DNA from: an uncultured Acetatifactor sp. | GTDB taxonomy: Bacteria > Bacillota > Clostridia > Lachnospirales > Lachnospiraceae | Length of the DNA stretch: 64,000 nucleotides | Direction of reading: 5' to 3' | Assembly (NCBI GenBank): GCA_910589035.1 | Contig: CAJUSI010000048.1 | Span: 58,923-122,922 of the forward strand | Part shown: piece after piece, positions 22,673-32,400 of the stretch | Position numbering within the stretch: position 1 is the stretch's first letter | How the letters are laid out: each line of letters begins with the position of its first letter | Notes under the pieces: generated by a model | What the model saw: only the letters and a program-made list of their open reading frames with translations | Databases searched by the model: none | Told to the model about the DNA's origin: nothing | Position numbers and translations under genes: made by a program

Positions 22673-25390
22673 TTACTCTTCATAAAACCAGTCCAGGGTC
22701 TCCAGGCCCTCGCCGCCCAGGTTCGCATTCCTGGAATGCAGCGCAGTGTCCGCGGACACCACACCCGCGATGACAAAGCCTCCCGTGCCGAAATAGATCT
22801 CATGCTCGCCCTTCTCGTATCGGTAGGCATGAATGTTGATGGGCGGGCAGCTCTCCGCCTTGATGGCGCTTTCGTACACCACCGCCAGGCCTCCCCTGTC
22901 GTCGGCGTGGGTGTTCGTCTCCAGATCCGGGAGCTGGAGCCATTCCACAGCCTTTGCATTCATATATCCCACCAGCACATAGGAATCCTGGGGAAGGGAA
23001 ATCCTGATGGACGCCCCCTCTTCGATAGCGCATCCCAGCCCCACGCGCACCCCCGTAAGCATCGAAAGCTCCGCAGCCAGCTTTAACACCTTCCAGGGAC
23101 AATCGGAGAAAATCTCCGTCCCCTTTTTCAGTTCAAAGGTCTCGCAGTCCTTTCCCCCCAGCAGGCTGAATTCTGCGGGCACAAGGGGCTGTGCCGTGAC
23201 TTCCGCCTCATGGTCCCTGGGGAGAATCCCCTGCTTTAGCTCCTCCAGATGCTTCTTAAAATGCGCCAGCTCCTTTTCGTATTCCGGCAGACAGGCCGTC
23301 CAATGCCCGTATATCTCCCCGTTGGGGAAGGGAATCTTTCTCTGGGGTGTCTGCATGCTGTTGGCGTACAGATAAGTTTTCTCCGTTAATCCGGCAAGTC
23401 TGCGGTAATCTTCCAGGGAATCCTCCATCAGCTTCTCCGCCCGGCAAAGGGATTCCACATCCCCCCGGCATTTCTCGTCCATGGTATATTTATACCGCAG
23501 GATCTCCATGGCCGCTTCTATCTTTTTACAATAAGAAAAGCTCATATCCCGGATGGCCGTGATGTCCGTGCGCAGGCGGTTCAGCTCTGCATTTTCCACC
23601 CCTTCCGCCTCGATGACACGCTCGCATAATTCATATGCCTTCCCGGCATGCCTTCTCACTTCCCGCACGCAGTCCAAGGGGGTCTCTCCCACATGGGCTT
23701 CTCCCGCCATTTCCTTCTTCATATAATCGTCCGGCTGTTCTCCCCTGCGGGCCACCGAATTCCAAAGCTCTCTGTTGGGACGGTAACGGTTCACATTGGT
23801 CAGCTGGCTCATGGTCATACCAAGGCTCATGGTCTGGCGGTTCCCCTCGGTAATTCCCACACGCCCCAGAAGCTTGGGTGCGCACTGGGCCGCATTTTCC
23901 TGGGCCTCCAGCAGAAGCGCCGCCGACTCCCTGGAAATCCCGTAATGCCCGGCAAATGCGCTGATCCAGTATTCCCGCTCAGCCGTCTCCTCCCTGTCGG
24001 GATTCCAGGCATAGCGGAACCAGGCCGCATACCAGAAATAGTCACGTTCCATCTGCAGGAGCCTCGGGGACGCCTTGTCCGGCGTATAAGGCCAATCCCA
24101 GTAAAACAGGGGATAGAGGTGCAGTCCGTTGCAGCCTAAACGGCTGCGCCCCGCCTGGACGCATTTCTGGATATAAAAGGGCGCATTGAACTGGAAGGGC
24201 TCCAGATCCGCCAGAATATGTACATTCATAATATGGGTGGTGCCCAGGGCGGACAGGGACTGATGGGTCTTCTGCCATTTTCCCTTTGGATAATAAGTGG
24301 TCAGGCTCTCCCCGTTGTACTTCCACATGGTATAAAGGTGGGAATAAATCTCCTTCGCCCGCTCCATGGCCCCGATGGGGTCGCAGTCATGCCCCCGCAG
24401 AATAATGGGAGGCTCTTCCTTCAGGCCCGCCGTCTTCACGCCCTCCTTCACCGCCGGGATAATGGTGTCGATAAACCATTCGGTCTTGTTCTGGTTCCCC
24501 CGCAGCGCCTCCCCCAGGCAGACCATCAGGCCGATATGGGGAAAGGAACGAATAAATTCCGCAATGGATTTCCTGGTATAGTCTGCCACCAGGGGATGAA
24601 TATTGCTCTGCAGCAGCTCCAGCCCGTGCTTTTGCGCAAAGGGCAGGGGAATGTGGATATTGTAGAATTTCAGCACCACCCAGATGCCCCTTTTGTCGCA
24701 TTCCTTTGTCAGCCAGGAAAATACCTCCCGGTTTTTCTCATATTCCTCCTGACTCACCTCCAGGGCTTCCGGATAGTCCGCCACCTTCACCAGGGAGGAG
24801 AAGGGATGTCCGCTCCAGATATAGAGCACATTGCAACGCATCTCAAGGAGCATGTCAATCAGCTTCAGCCACATGGACTTATCGTAAAACCATGGAAATC
24901 TGTCCGGTGCAATGGGATATTCATAGGTGAGCCTGGGAGGCTCTATTTTGGTCTTCTGCAGGCCAACGCAGGGCCCCCGCAGCTTAAACGCCGGAGCATC
25001 CCCATAGGTAATCTCCTCCGGGAAGCTCCCCTCCCTGCAGATACGCTCCGAAAGCTCCATGCATCCATACAGCGCGCCGGTATCGCTCCCTCCGCAGACC
25101 ACCGTCAGCTGCGCCGGACAGGTCTCTATGTAGAAGCCCTCCCCCCGGGGGGCGTGAGTGTGGTATACCAGAAGCTCATTCTCTTCCAGCCAGCCCAGGA
25201 AATCGTCCACCCCGGTCACCGACACATATAGCTTCTCCCCCTCATGCTTCCGGTAATCCGCGGAGTTCTCCGGCAGGTCCGCATGCACGGTCTCATACCC
25301 CGCTTCCCTTAACGCCGCCTCCAGGCGCTCCAACCCGAACTCAATCCTGGAACTTCCCTTTCCGTTTTTAAAAATTGTGATCTTTTTCAT
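22673..25390 (-). CDS. GH138-like glycoside hydrolase, candidate RG-II alpha-galacturonidase (905 aa)
   Basis: ATG at 25390 follows AGGAGGATAC. The N-terminal region (to about 130, with GGSDTGALYGCMELSERI) resembles the N-domain of GH67/GH20-type enzymes. The middle is a TIM barrel with two prominent glutamates, Glu294 in VCLGEALRGN and Glu361 in KYNGESLTTY, then WDWPYTPDK. The 67-residue spacing equals, as I remember it, that of the catalytic pair reported for GH138 (BT0997), an RG-II side-chain-A galacturonidase. A helical region (about 560-700) and a C-terminal beta domain follow. No signal peptide. GH115 or an unassigned family are alternatives; an alignment is needed for a firm call. Confidence 0.5.
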   Translation of the reverse strand: MKKITIFKNGKGSSRIEFGLERLEAALREAGYETVHADLPENSADYRKHEGEKLYVSVTGVDDFLGWLEENELLVYHTHAPRGEGFYIETCPAQLTVVCGGSDTGALYGCMELSERICREGSFPEEITYGDAPAFKLRGPCVGLQKTKIEPPRLTYEYPIAPDRFPWFYDKSMWLKLIDMLLEMRCNVLYIWSGHPFSSLVKVADYPEALEVSQEEYEKNREVFSWLTKECDKRGIWVVLKFYNIHIPLPFAQKHGLELLQSNIHPLVADYTRKSIAEFIRSFPHIGLMVCLGEALRGNQNKTEWFIDTIIPAVKEGVKTAGLKEEPPIILRGHDCDPIGAMERAKEIYSHLYTMWKYNGESLTTYYPKGKWQKTHQSLSALGTTHIMNVHILADLEPFQFNAPFYIQKCVQAGRSRLGCNGLHLYPLFYWDWPYTPDKASPRLLQMERDYFWYAAWFRYAWNPDREETAEREYWISAFAGHYGISRESAALLLEAQENAAQCAPKLLGRVGITEGNRQTMSLGMTMSQLTNVNRYRPNRELWNSVARRGEQPDDYMKKEMAGEAHVGETPLDCVREVRRHAGKAYELCERVIEAEGVENAELNRLRTDITAIRDMSFSYCKKIEAAMEILRYKYTMDEKCRGDVESLCRAEKLMEDSLEDYRRLAGLTEKTYLYANSMQTPQRKIPFPNGEIYGHWTACLPEYEKELAHFKKHLEELKQGILPRDHEAEVTAQPLVPAEFSLLGGKDCETFELKKGTEIFSDCPWKVLKLAAELSMLTGVRVGLGCAIEEGASIRISLPQDSYVLVGYMNAKAVEWLQLPDLETNTHADDRGGLAVVYESAIKAESCPPINIHAYRYEKGEHEIYFGTGGFVIAGVVSADTALHSRNANLGGEGLETLDWFYEE

Positions 25391-25430
25391 GTATCCTCCT
25401 ATTCCAGTTCTGTCTCTCCGCTCTCATGCC

Positions 25431-27842
25431 CTACCCCTGCAAGGGTACGCTTTCCAGCTGCATGGTCGTCATCTCTCCGGCCGGGCAGGCAAGCCGTCTC
25501 TCATATCCGTTTACCATAAAAATCAACTCCCTGTCGCGTGGAGATTCCGCCGCAAGCTCTGTCACCTGCCCCTCCTTCCAAGCAAAGGAAAGTCTGGCAT
25601 TCCCGGTAAGGCAGTACCCTTTGATCTCTCCCCAGGGCCATTCCGGGGGCAGGGCGGGCAGCAGATAGATTTTCCCGCTCCGCTCCTGTACCAGGGCCTC
25701 CAGAATGCTCTCGGCGATCCCGAAGTTCCCGTCGATCTGGAAGGGAGGATGGACATCCAGCATGTTATCCTGAATGCACTTGCATAAAAGCTGCCGGACA
25801 TGCTCTCCCACCGCTTCCCCGTCCAGGAGCCTTGCCGCGAAGCAGGCCGCCCATGCCCGGCTCCAGCCGGTATGCCCGCCCCCGTGATGCAATCTGTATT
25901 CCAGAGTCTTTCCTGCCGCCGCAAAGGTCTCCGGCGTCTCAGGGGTAATCTCCCGGCCCGGGTGCAGTCCGTACAAATGGGAAATATGCCGATGTCCCGG
26001 CTCCGTCTCCTGGTACTCCTCCATCCATTCCAGCAGGCGTCCGTCGGACCCGATCCTGAGGGGCGGGAGCTTCTTAAGAATGCTCTCCAGAAGCTCCTTA
26101 TCCTGCGCCTGTTCCTCCTCCCTGCCAAGTACCTTCATTGCTTCCAGATAGGAAGTGATCAGCTGGCGCAGAATGCTGCTGTCCATGGCGGTTCCCATAC
26201 AAAGTGCTCCCACCTGCCCTACCTTGGAACGATAGGTATTCTCCGGGGAAACCACCGGGCCCGTCACCAGGGTTCCGTCCGGCATTTCATAGAGATAATC
26301 CTCAAAAAACCGGATGGCCTCCCTTGCAAGTGGCATGGCCTCCTTTTCCAGGAACTCCCTGTCCTCGGTATAACGATAATGTTCAAACAAATGATTGCAC
26401 AGCCATGCGCCCCCCGTCACCCAATAGGGGGAGGCATCAAAAATCCCCTCCGGCGCCGCGCTGCCCCAGACATTGGTGTTGTGATGAGCCACAAAGCCCC
26501 TGCAGCCATACAGCTTCCTGGCCGTCCCCGCCCCGTTTTCTGCAATCCTCTTTAACAGTTCAAACAGAGGCATATGGCAGGCGGACAGCCCGGCCTTCTC
26601 CACAAACCAGTAGTTCATCTCTTCATTGATATTAATGGTAAATTCACACTGCCAGGGGGGCTCATAAGAACCGTTCCATATCCCCTGCAGATTCGCAGGA
26701 AGAAGACAGTTCTCCGAGGAAGCGATCATCAGGTATCTGGCACAGGCGAAAAGCAGGTTGATCAGCTCGTGCTCATGGCTTCTGTCCCCCTCCCGCAGTC
26801 CGGCCAGCATCTCGCCCGTGGAAGGAATCCTCTTTTCTTCGTCGCCTTCCTTCGACGCTCTTCCGGTTTCGAATACCCGGCTTCCTTCCGGCTCTTTCCC
26901 GGAGGACAGCCCGTTCGCAGAGGTGCCTGACTCTTCCCGGCCCTCTGCCGCATCCTGTCCAACGCCTCCCAGCCTCAGGGAAAAGTTTCCGTACAGCCTC
27001 TGATAATCCTCCAGGTGCCTCCTGCGGACTTCCTCATATCCCACGGCTTCCGCCCGGTCCAGCCGTCCCAGGACGGTTTCCTTCAGAGTCCTGTAAGCCT
27101 CCTCCCCGTCCTTCCTGGCTCCTGCCAGGCAGTCCTCATAATCCGTGGCGGCGGCCAGATATACCGTAATCTCCCGCTGCCCCTTTATGAACACCGCGTC
27201 TCCCAGTGTCTCCGCATCCGAATCGGCGATCCGCACGCCGCTCAGATAATGCATTCCCCCTGCGCCGTTTTCTCCCCAGTTGCCCGCCGTCCGCCCGTCC
27301 AGCTTTCCGGTAAACTCTTCAAAGGGCTTCCGGCTGATATTGGCGCTCATGGTAATATCCGTCCCCGACAGCGCCCGGATACGGATTGCCAGCACATTGT
27401 ACTCCCTGCTGATGAAATGCTCCCGCTCATATCGCATCCCTCTGGTACGGTAAGCAACTCTGGCAATTCCCTCCTCCAGCTCCAGCCGGCTCTCATATTC
27501 CTCCGCCCTCATATCCTCGCCGGGAAAACAAAGCCTTAAATCTCCCAGGGGCTGATAGGGATTATTGTATTTGGGAGAAGAGGCCAGCGCCATCTTGGCG
27601 TAAAAGGCGGTCTCCTCCACCCTTCCCTCCAGGAGCATGCCGCGGATGGGCTCCAGCATCTTCCGGGCATCCGGATTCTCCCGGTCCCGCGGCGGGCCGA
27701 AGCAGAGCGTCTCTTCATTCAGAAAGATGGTCTCCTCCTTCAGCTTCCCCATAATCATTGCCCCAAGCCGCCCATTTCCAAGAGGCAGCCCCTTGTCCCA
27801 GCTCCTGGCGGGATTCTTCAATATCACAGCCTGTTTCTTCAT
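25431..27842 (-). CDS. GH95 alpha-L-fucosidase / alpha-L-galactosidase family enzyme (803 aa)
   Basis: The start at 27842 follows GGAGGAATAAG; the frame to 27878 is longer but lacks a site. The GH95 pattern is clear: N-terminal beta domain with SWDKGLPLGNGRLGAMIMG and NEETLCFGPP, the (alpha/alpha)6 barrel with PANLQGIWNGSYEPPWQCEFTIN (abridged) and HHNTNVWG, and the helical/beta end with INEEMNYWFVEKAGL. Known GH95 enzymes are 1,2-alpha-L-fucosidases, and a B. thetaiotaomicron member removes L-galactose from RG-II side chain A; that activity suits this locus. Residues about 294-338 (DNA 26829-26963) are a low-complexity insertion rich in Gly, Glu and Ser after the linker. Cytoplasmic by absence of a signal peptide. 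Confidence 0.92.
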   Translation of the reverse strand: MKKQAVILKNPARSWDKGLPLGNGRLGAMIMGKLKEETIFLNEETLCFGPPRDRENPDARKMLEPIRGMLLEGRVEETAFYAKMALASSPKYNNPYQPLGDLRLCFPGEDMRAEEYESRLELEEGIARVAYRTRGMRYEREHFISREYNVLAIRIRALSGTDITMSANISRKPFEEFTGKLDGRTAGNWGENGAGGMHYLSGVRIADSDAETLGDAVFIKGQREITVYLAAATDYEDCLAGARKDGEEAYRTLKETVLGRLDRAEAVGYEEVRRRHLEDYQRLYGNFSLRLGGVGQDAAEGREESGTSANGLSSGKEPEGSRVFETGRASKEGDEEKRIPSTGEMLAGLREGDRSHEHELINLLFACARYLMIASSENCLLPANLQGIWNGSYEPPWQCEFTININEEMNYWFVEKAGLSACHMPLFELLKRIAENGAGTARKLYGCRGFVAHHNTNVWGSAAPEGIFDASPYWVTGGAWLCNHLFEHYRYTEDREFLEKEAMPLAREAIRFFEDYLYEMPDGTLVTGPVVSPENTYRSKVGQVGALCMGTAMDSSILRQLITSYLEAMKVLGREEEQAQDKELLESILKKLPPLRIGSDGRLLEWMEEYQETEPGHRHISHLYGLHPGREITPETPETFAAAGKTLEYRLHHGGGHTGWSRAWAACFAARLLDGEAVGEHVRQLLCKCIQDNMLDVHPPFQIDGNFGIAESILEALVQERSGKIYLLPALPPEWPWGEIKGYCLTGNARLSFAWKEGQVTELAAESPRDRELIFMVNGYERRLACPAGEMTTMQLESVPLQG

Positions 27843-28100
27843 CTTATTCCTCCCGGGAGTTCCTCCCTTTCCTGCCAATATATCCTCTCGGAATTCCTGG
27901 GCGCTGTTTTTTGAATCCTCTGAGATTTCATTTTTGCAAATTCCCTCGCCTTTTAAGGAATCCCCGAATTATTAAACGCCATTTTCTGCCAGAAGATTCC
28001 GAGAGCCTATGCCAATATCCTCTCGGAAACGGATTCCTCATGCGCTCTCTTTCCGGCATTCCAGCCCGTCATCCTCGCGCTCTCTTTCCACACCTGCCGC
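27843..28100. other. Intergenic region with inverted and direct short repeats
   Basis: Between the esterase stop and GH95. CCAATATCCTCTCGGAA-like sequence occurs near 27885 and again near 28010, and TTCCGAGAG at about 27997 is complementary to CTCTCGGAA at about 28020, giving a hairpin. GCGCTCTCTTTCC occurs twice near the esterase end. No gene is seen. Confidence 0.35.
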
Positions 28101-29177
28101 TCATATCCCCCAACGGTTCCGATAAGAGATCACCTGCTGCCAGTCATAACGCCCCAGATAATGGGCGCCTTCCCGCAGATGGTATCCGATATACCCCTCA
28201 TGCAGGGGCTGTCCGCACTCCGGCCAGGCGTCATCCGTCACCAGCCCGGGCAGTCCGTAAAGCTCATATGCCGGGCTTGCCGCGGCACATGCCAGAAATT
28301 CCGCTCTCGGATCCGCCCAGGTATCCCGGCTGGCGCTGCATACATACAGATGTCTCGGCGCCGCCAGCGCCAACAGAAAATGCTGATCAAATGGCAGCTC
28401 CTCCGTTCTGTTTAAATAGGAAAAGAAATTGCCGCAGAACCACAGCCTGGAGCCCTTCCCGTATAAATTCTCTATCTGTTCCCCGCCCTTTTTCCGGAAA
28501 AGCGCCGCGCCTCCTCCGCCGGAATCGTTGGACACCGTCAGGGAAAATCTTTCGTCGAAGCATCCTGCCGCCAAAGCCGTCTTGCCCAGCCTCGAATGCC
28601 CCATGACGGCGACCCTTCCGGCATCCACGGATTCCTCTTCCAGCAGATAATCCAGCATTCTGGAGGCCCCCCAGGCCCAGATCGCCAGCTTTCCCCAGCT
28701 GTCGTAAGGATTCCTGGCACAGAATCTTCCCAGCCCGTTTTTATGCTCGTCATAATAATCCGGCGCCATGTCCTGGTAATAGACGCTGGCAATTCCATAG
28801 CCCGCATCCAGAATCTCCTCCCCCAGTCCGTCCGCAATCTCCGGAGTAAAGGCCAGGTACAGGAACAGTGGCGGATTTGCCGCACCCTTTGGCAGTGCCA
28901 GCCGGAAAGAGAATGTGCCGAAGGAGAAATCGGATTTTATTTCCAGCTGAATGGTCTTTACCACAGCCTTTCCCCCATATCCGTTTTCATCGCAGAACAG
29001 AACCCTTCCTGCGGTGCGCACGCCCAGCCGTGTAGGGTATCCGGTATATTCCCTCCGCAGCAGTTCTTGGATTTCCCCTCTCCGCCGCTCCCAGTCCTGT
29101 GTCGTTTTCACTGCCTCTCCGCTCTCCAGAGCGAGCAGCTCCGGCAGCTTCCTGCTCTCCAGTTCCTCTCTGATCAT
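28101..29177 (-). CDS. Alpha/beta-hydrolase carbohydrate esterase, CE15/CE19-like (358 aa)
   Basis: ATG at 29177 follows AGGAGACTATGGA. The protein is an alpha/beta hydrolase with nucleophile serine in VAVMGHSRLGKTALAAG, a candidate acidic residue in SRDTWADPRAEFL and a candidate catalytic histidine in YHLREGAHYLGRYDW. Such sequences are annotated as glucuronoyl-esterase-like or acetyl/methyl esterases; CE15 and the CE19 pectin methylesterase of RG-II loci are the nearest ideas. No signal peptide, about the usual catalytic-domain length. Placed between GH2 and GH95, it would remove methyl or acetyl esters that block the glycosidases. The precise ester is not deducible. Confidence 0.75.
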   Translation of the reverse strand: MIREELESRKLPELLALESGEAVKTTQDWERRRGEIQELLRREYTGYPTRLGVRTAGRVLFCDENGYGGKAVVKTIQLEIKSDFSFGTFSFRLALPKGAANPPLFLYLAFTPEIADGLGEEILDAGYGIASVYYQDMAPDYYDEHKNGLGRFCARNPYDSWGKLAIWAWGASRMLDYLLEEESVDAGRVAVMGHSRLGKTALAAGCFDERFSLTVSNDSGGGGAALFRKKGGEQIENLYGKGSRLWFCGNFFSYLNRTEELPFDQHFLLALAAPRHLYVCSASRDTWADPRAEFLACAAASPAYELYGLPGLVTDDAWPECGQPLHEGYIGYHLREGAHYLGRYDWQQVISYRNRWGI

Positions 29178-29465
29178 TCCATAGTCTCCTCGTTATTATA
29201 TACTCGTGAGCGCATACTTTTGCCGGACTCCCGTTTTGCATGTGGATGCGCCCACTCGTTATGCTTCGGACCGTGAGACCGCTTCTTCTGTACGATCTCT
29301 GCAACGCTGCTGTTACCGGTTTTATCCCCTCTCTCCGGCATCCGTATCCGGAAAACATTCGGAGAGCAGGGGGCGTTTGCACAATTCAGAGCAAAAAATT
29401 CACCCGCGCTGTTCGCCTCGCAGCCTGTCTTTTACTTTTTGCCGCTCTATATCCCGAAACGGGTA

Positions 29466-32400
29466 TCACCCAATAATCAGCCTTGTAAACAACGCGTCCA
29501 GTCCGGCGTTCACGCCCAGTCTGCCCTCCCTGCACAGGGATATCAGAATAAGCATCCCCTCTCCCATGGGACATTCCTTTACAAAGGGCAGATGGCGTTT
29601 CGCTCCCCGGCTGCCGTCAAACCCGCTTTTGTCATAGGTATAAATCAGATCCTCTCCGGGCAGCGCGGTATCTATGGTGCTCACAGCGGTGGCATCGATA
29701 TAGCCTTTCCTCTCATTGTAGACCATGCTGATGGGGTATCCCCGCCACTCCGGCAGGGCTGCCGCAAAGAACAGATCACCGCAGCCCTTCTCCCGCACCG
29801 CCGTACCGTTAAAGCTTAAGTCTGCGCCCCGCTCCGGCAAAAGCAGTATGCCCCGGCCGCCTTTTTCCGCAAAGGCGGTAAGCGCATCTAAATCTCCCTG
29901 CTCCAGGCTGCTCACCACCATGGAGGAGACATCTTCTCCCCCGCAGGGAATGCCAAGCAGCCGGCACACCTTCTCTGCCTCCTGCCCCACTGCCCGGACA
30001 GACACATTCGCGGCCTCCTGCCCGGCCACCTTCACTGGCACATCCGCCGCTTCCCGTCCGACTCCTTTCACTGGTGCATCCACAGTTTCCTGCCCCGCTG
30101 CCCGGACAGGCGCTTCCGTCGCTCTGGCATACACAAGGAAGGAAATTTCCTCCTGATTCAGCACCTCTCCCGCAGAATTTACCAGTATGGCGGACAGGAT
30201 CACCCGGCGAATCTCTTTTTTGCCCCCCGCACGCCGGAAACTCACCGGAATCTTCCCGGCGCAGAAAGCGTCCGCGGGACGGCTCTTTGTCTTCAGCGCA
30301 AAGTCCGCATAGGGCTTCTCCTCCCCCTCCTCCCACAGGGAAGCGAGGATCGTCACTTCCGTCTCTTTTCCCGTATCATTTAAAAGCCAGCCCTCCACAT
30401 CGATCTGCTGGTCCTCATACACGCAGCTGTACCCGGTGTAGAGATTCACCCGCAGAGGTACAAGGCTGTCCCGGTAGGCAAAGTATGCCCGCTTGGGCTC
30501 CCGTTCGCAGTCCAGCAATGTCTTCATCCAGCCTGCCGGCCATGCGTCAATCAGCAGATGGATGGCCGTATGATTTACCACATCCCCACGCCTGCGCAGG
30601 GCGTCCGTCATCAGGCGCGTGGCGTTGGCCTGATGGATCTGACTCTCCCGCACCCAGTCCGAAAGACTTTTCTGCTCCTCATACCAGTCTCCCTGGACGG
30701 AATGGGTCTGGGCGCGGACGATTTTGTCGGGATACCAGTTCCCCTCCCCGTCCTCCGCAAGCCACTCCCCCGGATAGTATTTACGCATCACCGCCTCATT
30801 GTCCAGACCTTCCGCGCCGTACTCGCCGCATCCAATCATCCACCCTTCCTTCACCGGGGGCAGATATCCCCGCATCAGCCTGCCGATGGGCTCCCCGTGG
30901 TTGGTATACCACATGGTATAGCAATGGAAATCCGGCATTCCCTCGCCGGTGGGTGCATCATAGTCCCCCTCCACATTTTTGATCACCCGGTCCGGATTCT
31001 GGACATAGATCGCTTTCCTGGCCGCAGCAAAAAAGGCTTCCAGCTCGTCCCGCAGAAGGTGCCTGTGTCCTTTCACCTCATAGCGTCTGGAATACTTGTC
31101 ATTCGGGTCCGAAGTCCTGCGGATGCACATGGGTTCATTGATAAAGGTCACCATGCAGGTGGACACATGCCCCCGGATCAGATGCTCCATCTCCTCCGCC
31201 TGGCGCACCGCCTCCGCAAACTGGGGCCTGCGCAGGAAACCGAAGAGGGGCAGATCGCATTGATGCATGATCCCCAGCATATCAAAATAATCATAGATCT
31301 CCTCCTGCACCGGGCGCTGGGTGACTCTATAATAATTCATATGGCAGAGCTTCGCAATCAGAATGTCATCGATGAGCTGCGCATAGTCCCCCTTCATCAC
31401 GCATTGCTGCAGGTGTCCCATCTCATTGGCTCCCCGCAGGACAATGGGCTCATTGTTGAGGTAGAATTTCCCCCTGGGTACGCTGCTCTCATCGCTGATA
31501 AATTTCTTCATGCCGAAATTTACTTTTCTTCCGCTTATCAGCTCCCCTTCCCTGAAAAGCTCCGCCGTGGCCCCGTACAGCCAGGGGTGTTCCATATCCC
31601 AAAGCCTGTATCCGAACAGGGGCACATAATAGCGGTATTCATTTTTCCCCGGTCCCACACAGGAAATATGCGTGCTCAGGGAACCTATCTTCTCCCCCTC
31701 ATAATTCCTGGGCAGGAAATTCATCTCCAGCCCGTAATCCTCCAGTACCTGATCCGTATAATTACAGATTCCCACCCTCACCTGAGCGCTATCGGTATCG
31801 ATATCCGGGCGCACAAAAATATCCTCTATATACACCTCCGGGCGGTACTCCAGGGTCACGCGGCCGAATATCCCCGCGCCTGCCGGACAGTGGTGCCAGC
31901 CCGTAACCGGATCGTCCCAGCCAGGACCCGTAGCCGCGTAAAGCTTGTCCCCATCCAGCACGGGGCCCGTGCCCAGAGTGGGAATATCGTTTTTACACAG
32001 GATCACCAGCTCGTTTTCCTCCCTGAGATAATCCGTGATGTCAAAAGAGAAAGGCGCAAAAAAGCCCTCATGGCTGCCCACAAAGCACCCGTTCACATAC
32101 ACCTGCGCTATGTAATCCACACACTGAAAGGCCAGCACAGCCCTCCTTCCAAGCCTGGTCCCATGGAAATCCGGCCTGCCGGAATCCCGCCCATGAGACT
32201 CCTTCCCATGGGAATCTGCTCCACAGGAATTCGTTCCGTGAAAGTCCGTCCCTTTAGAATCCTCCCCCGCAGCTGCGAACTCCTCCCTGCTCTTCCCCCG
32301 AAAAGTACAGCAATAATACCCGCTCCACTTTCCGCGCTCCTCCGCAGGCCCGCGATAATCCGGAATCGTCACATTCTCCCATTCCTTATCCCGAGCGTGT

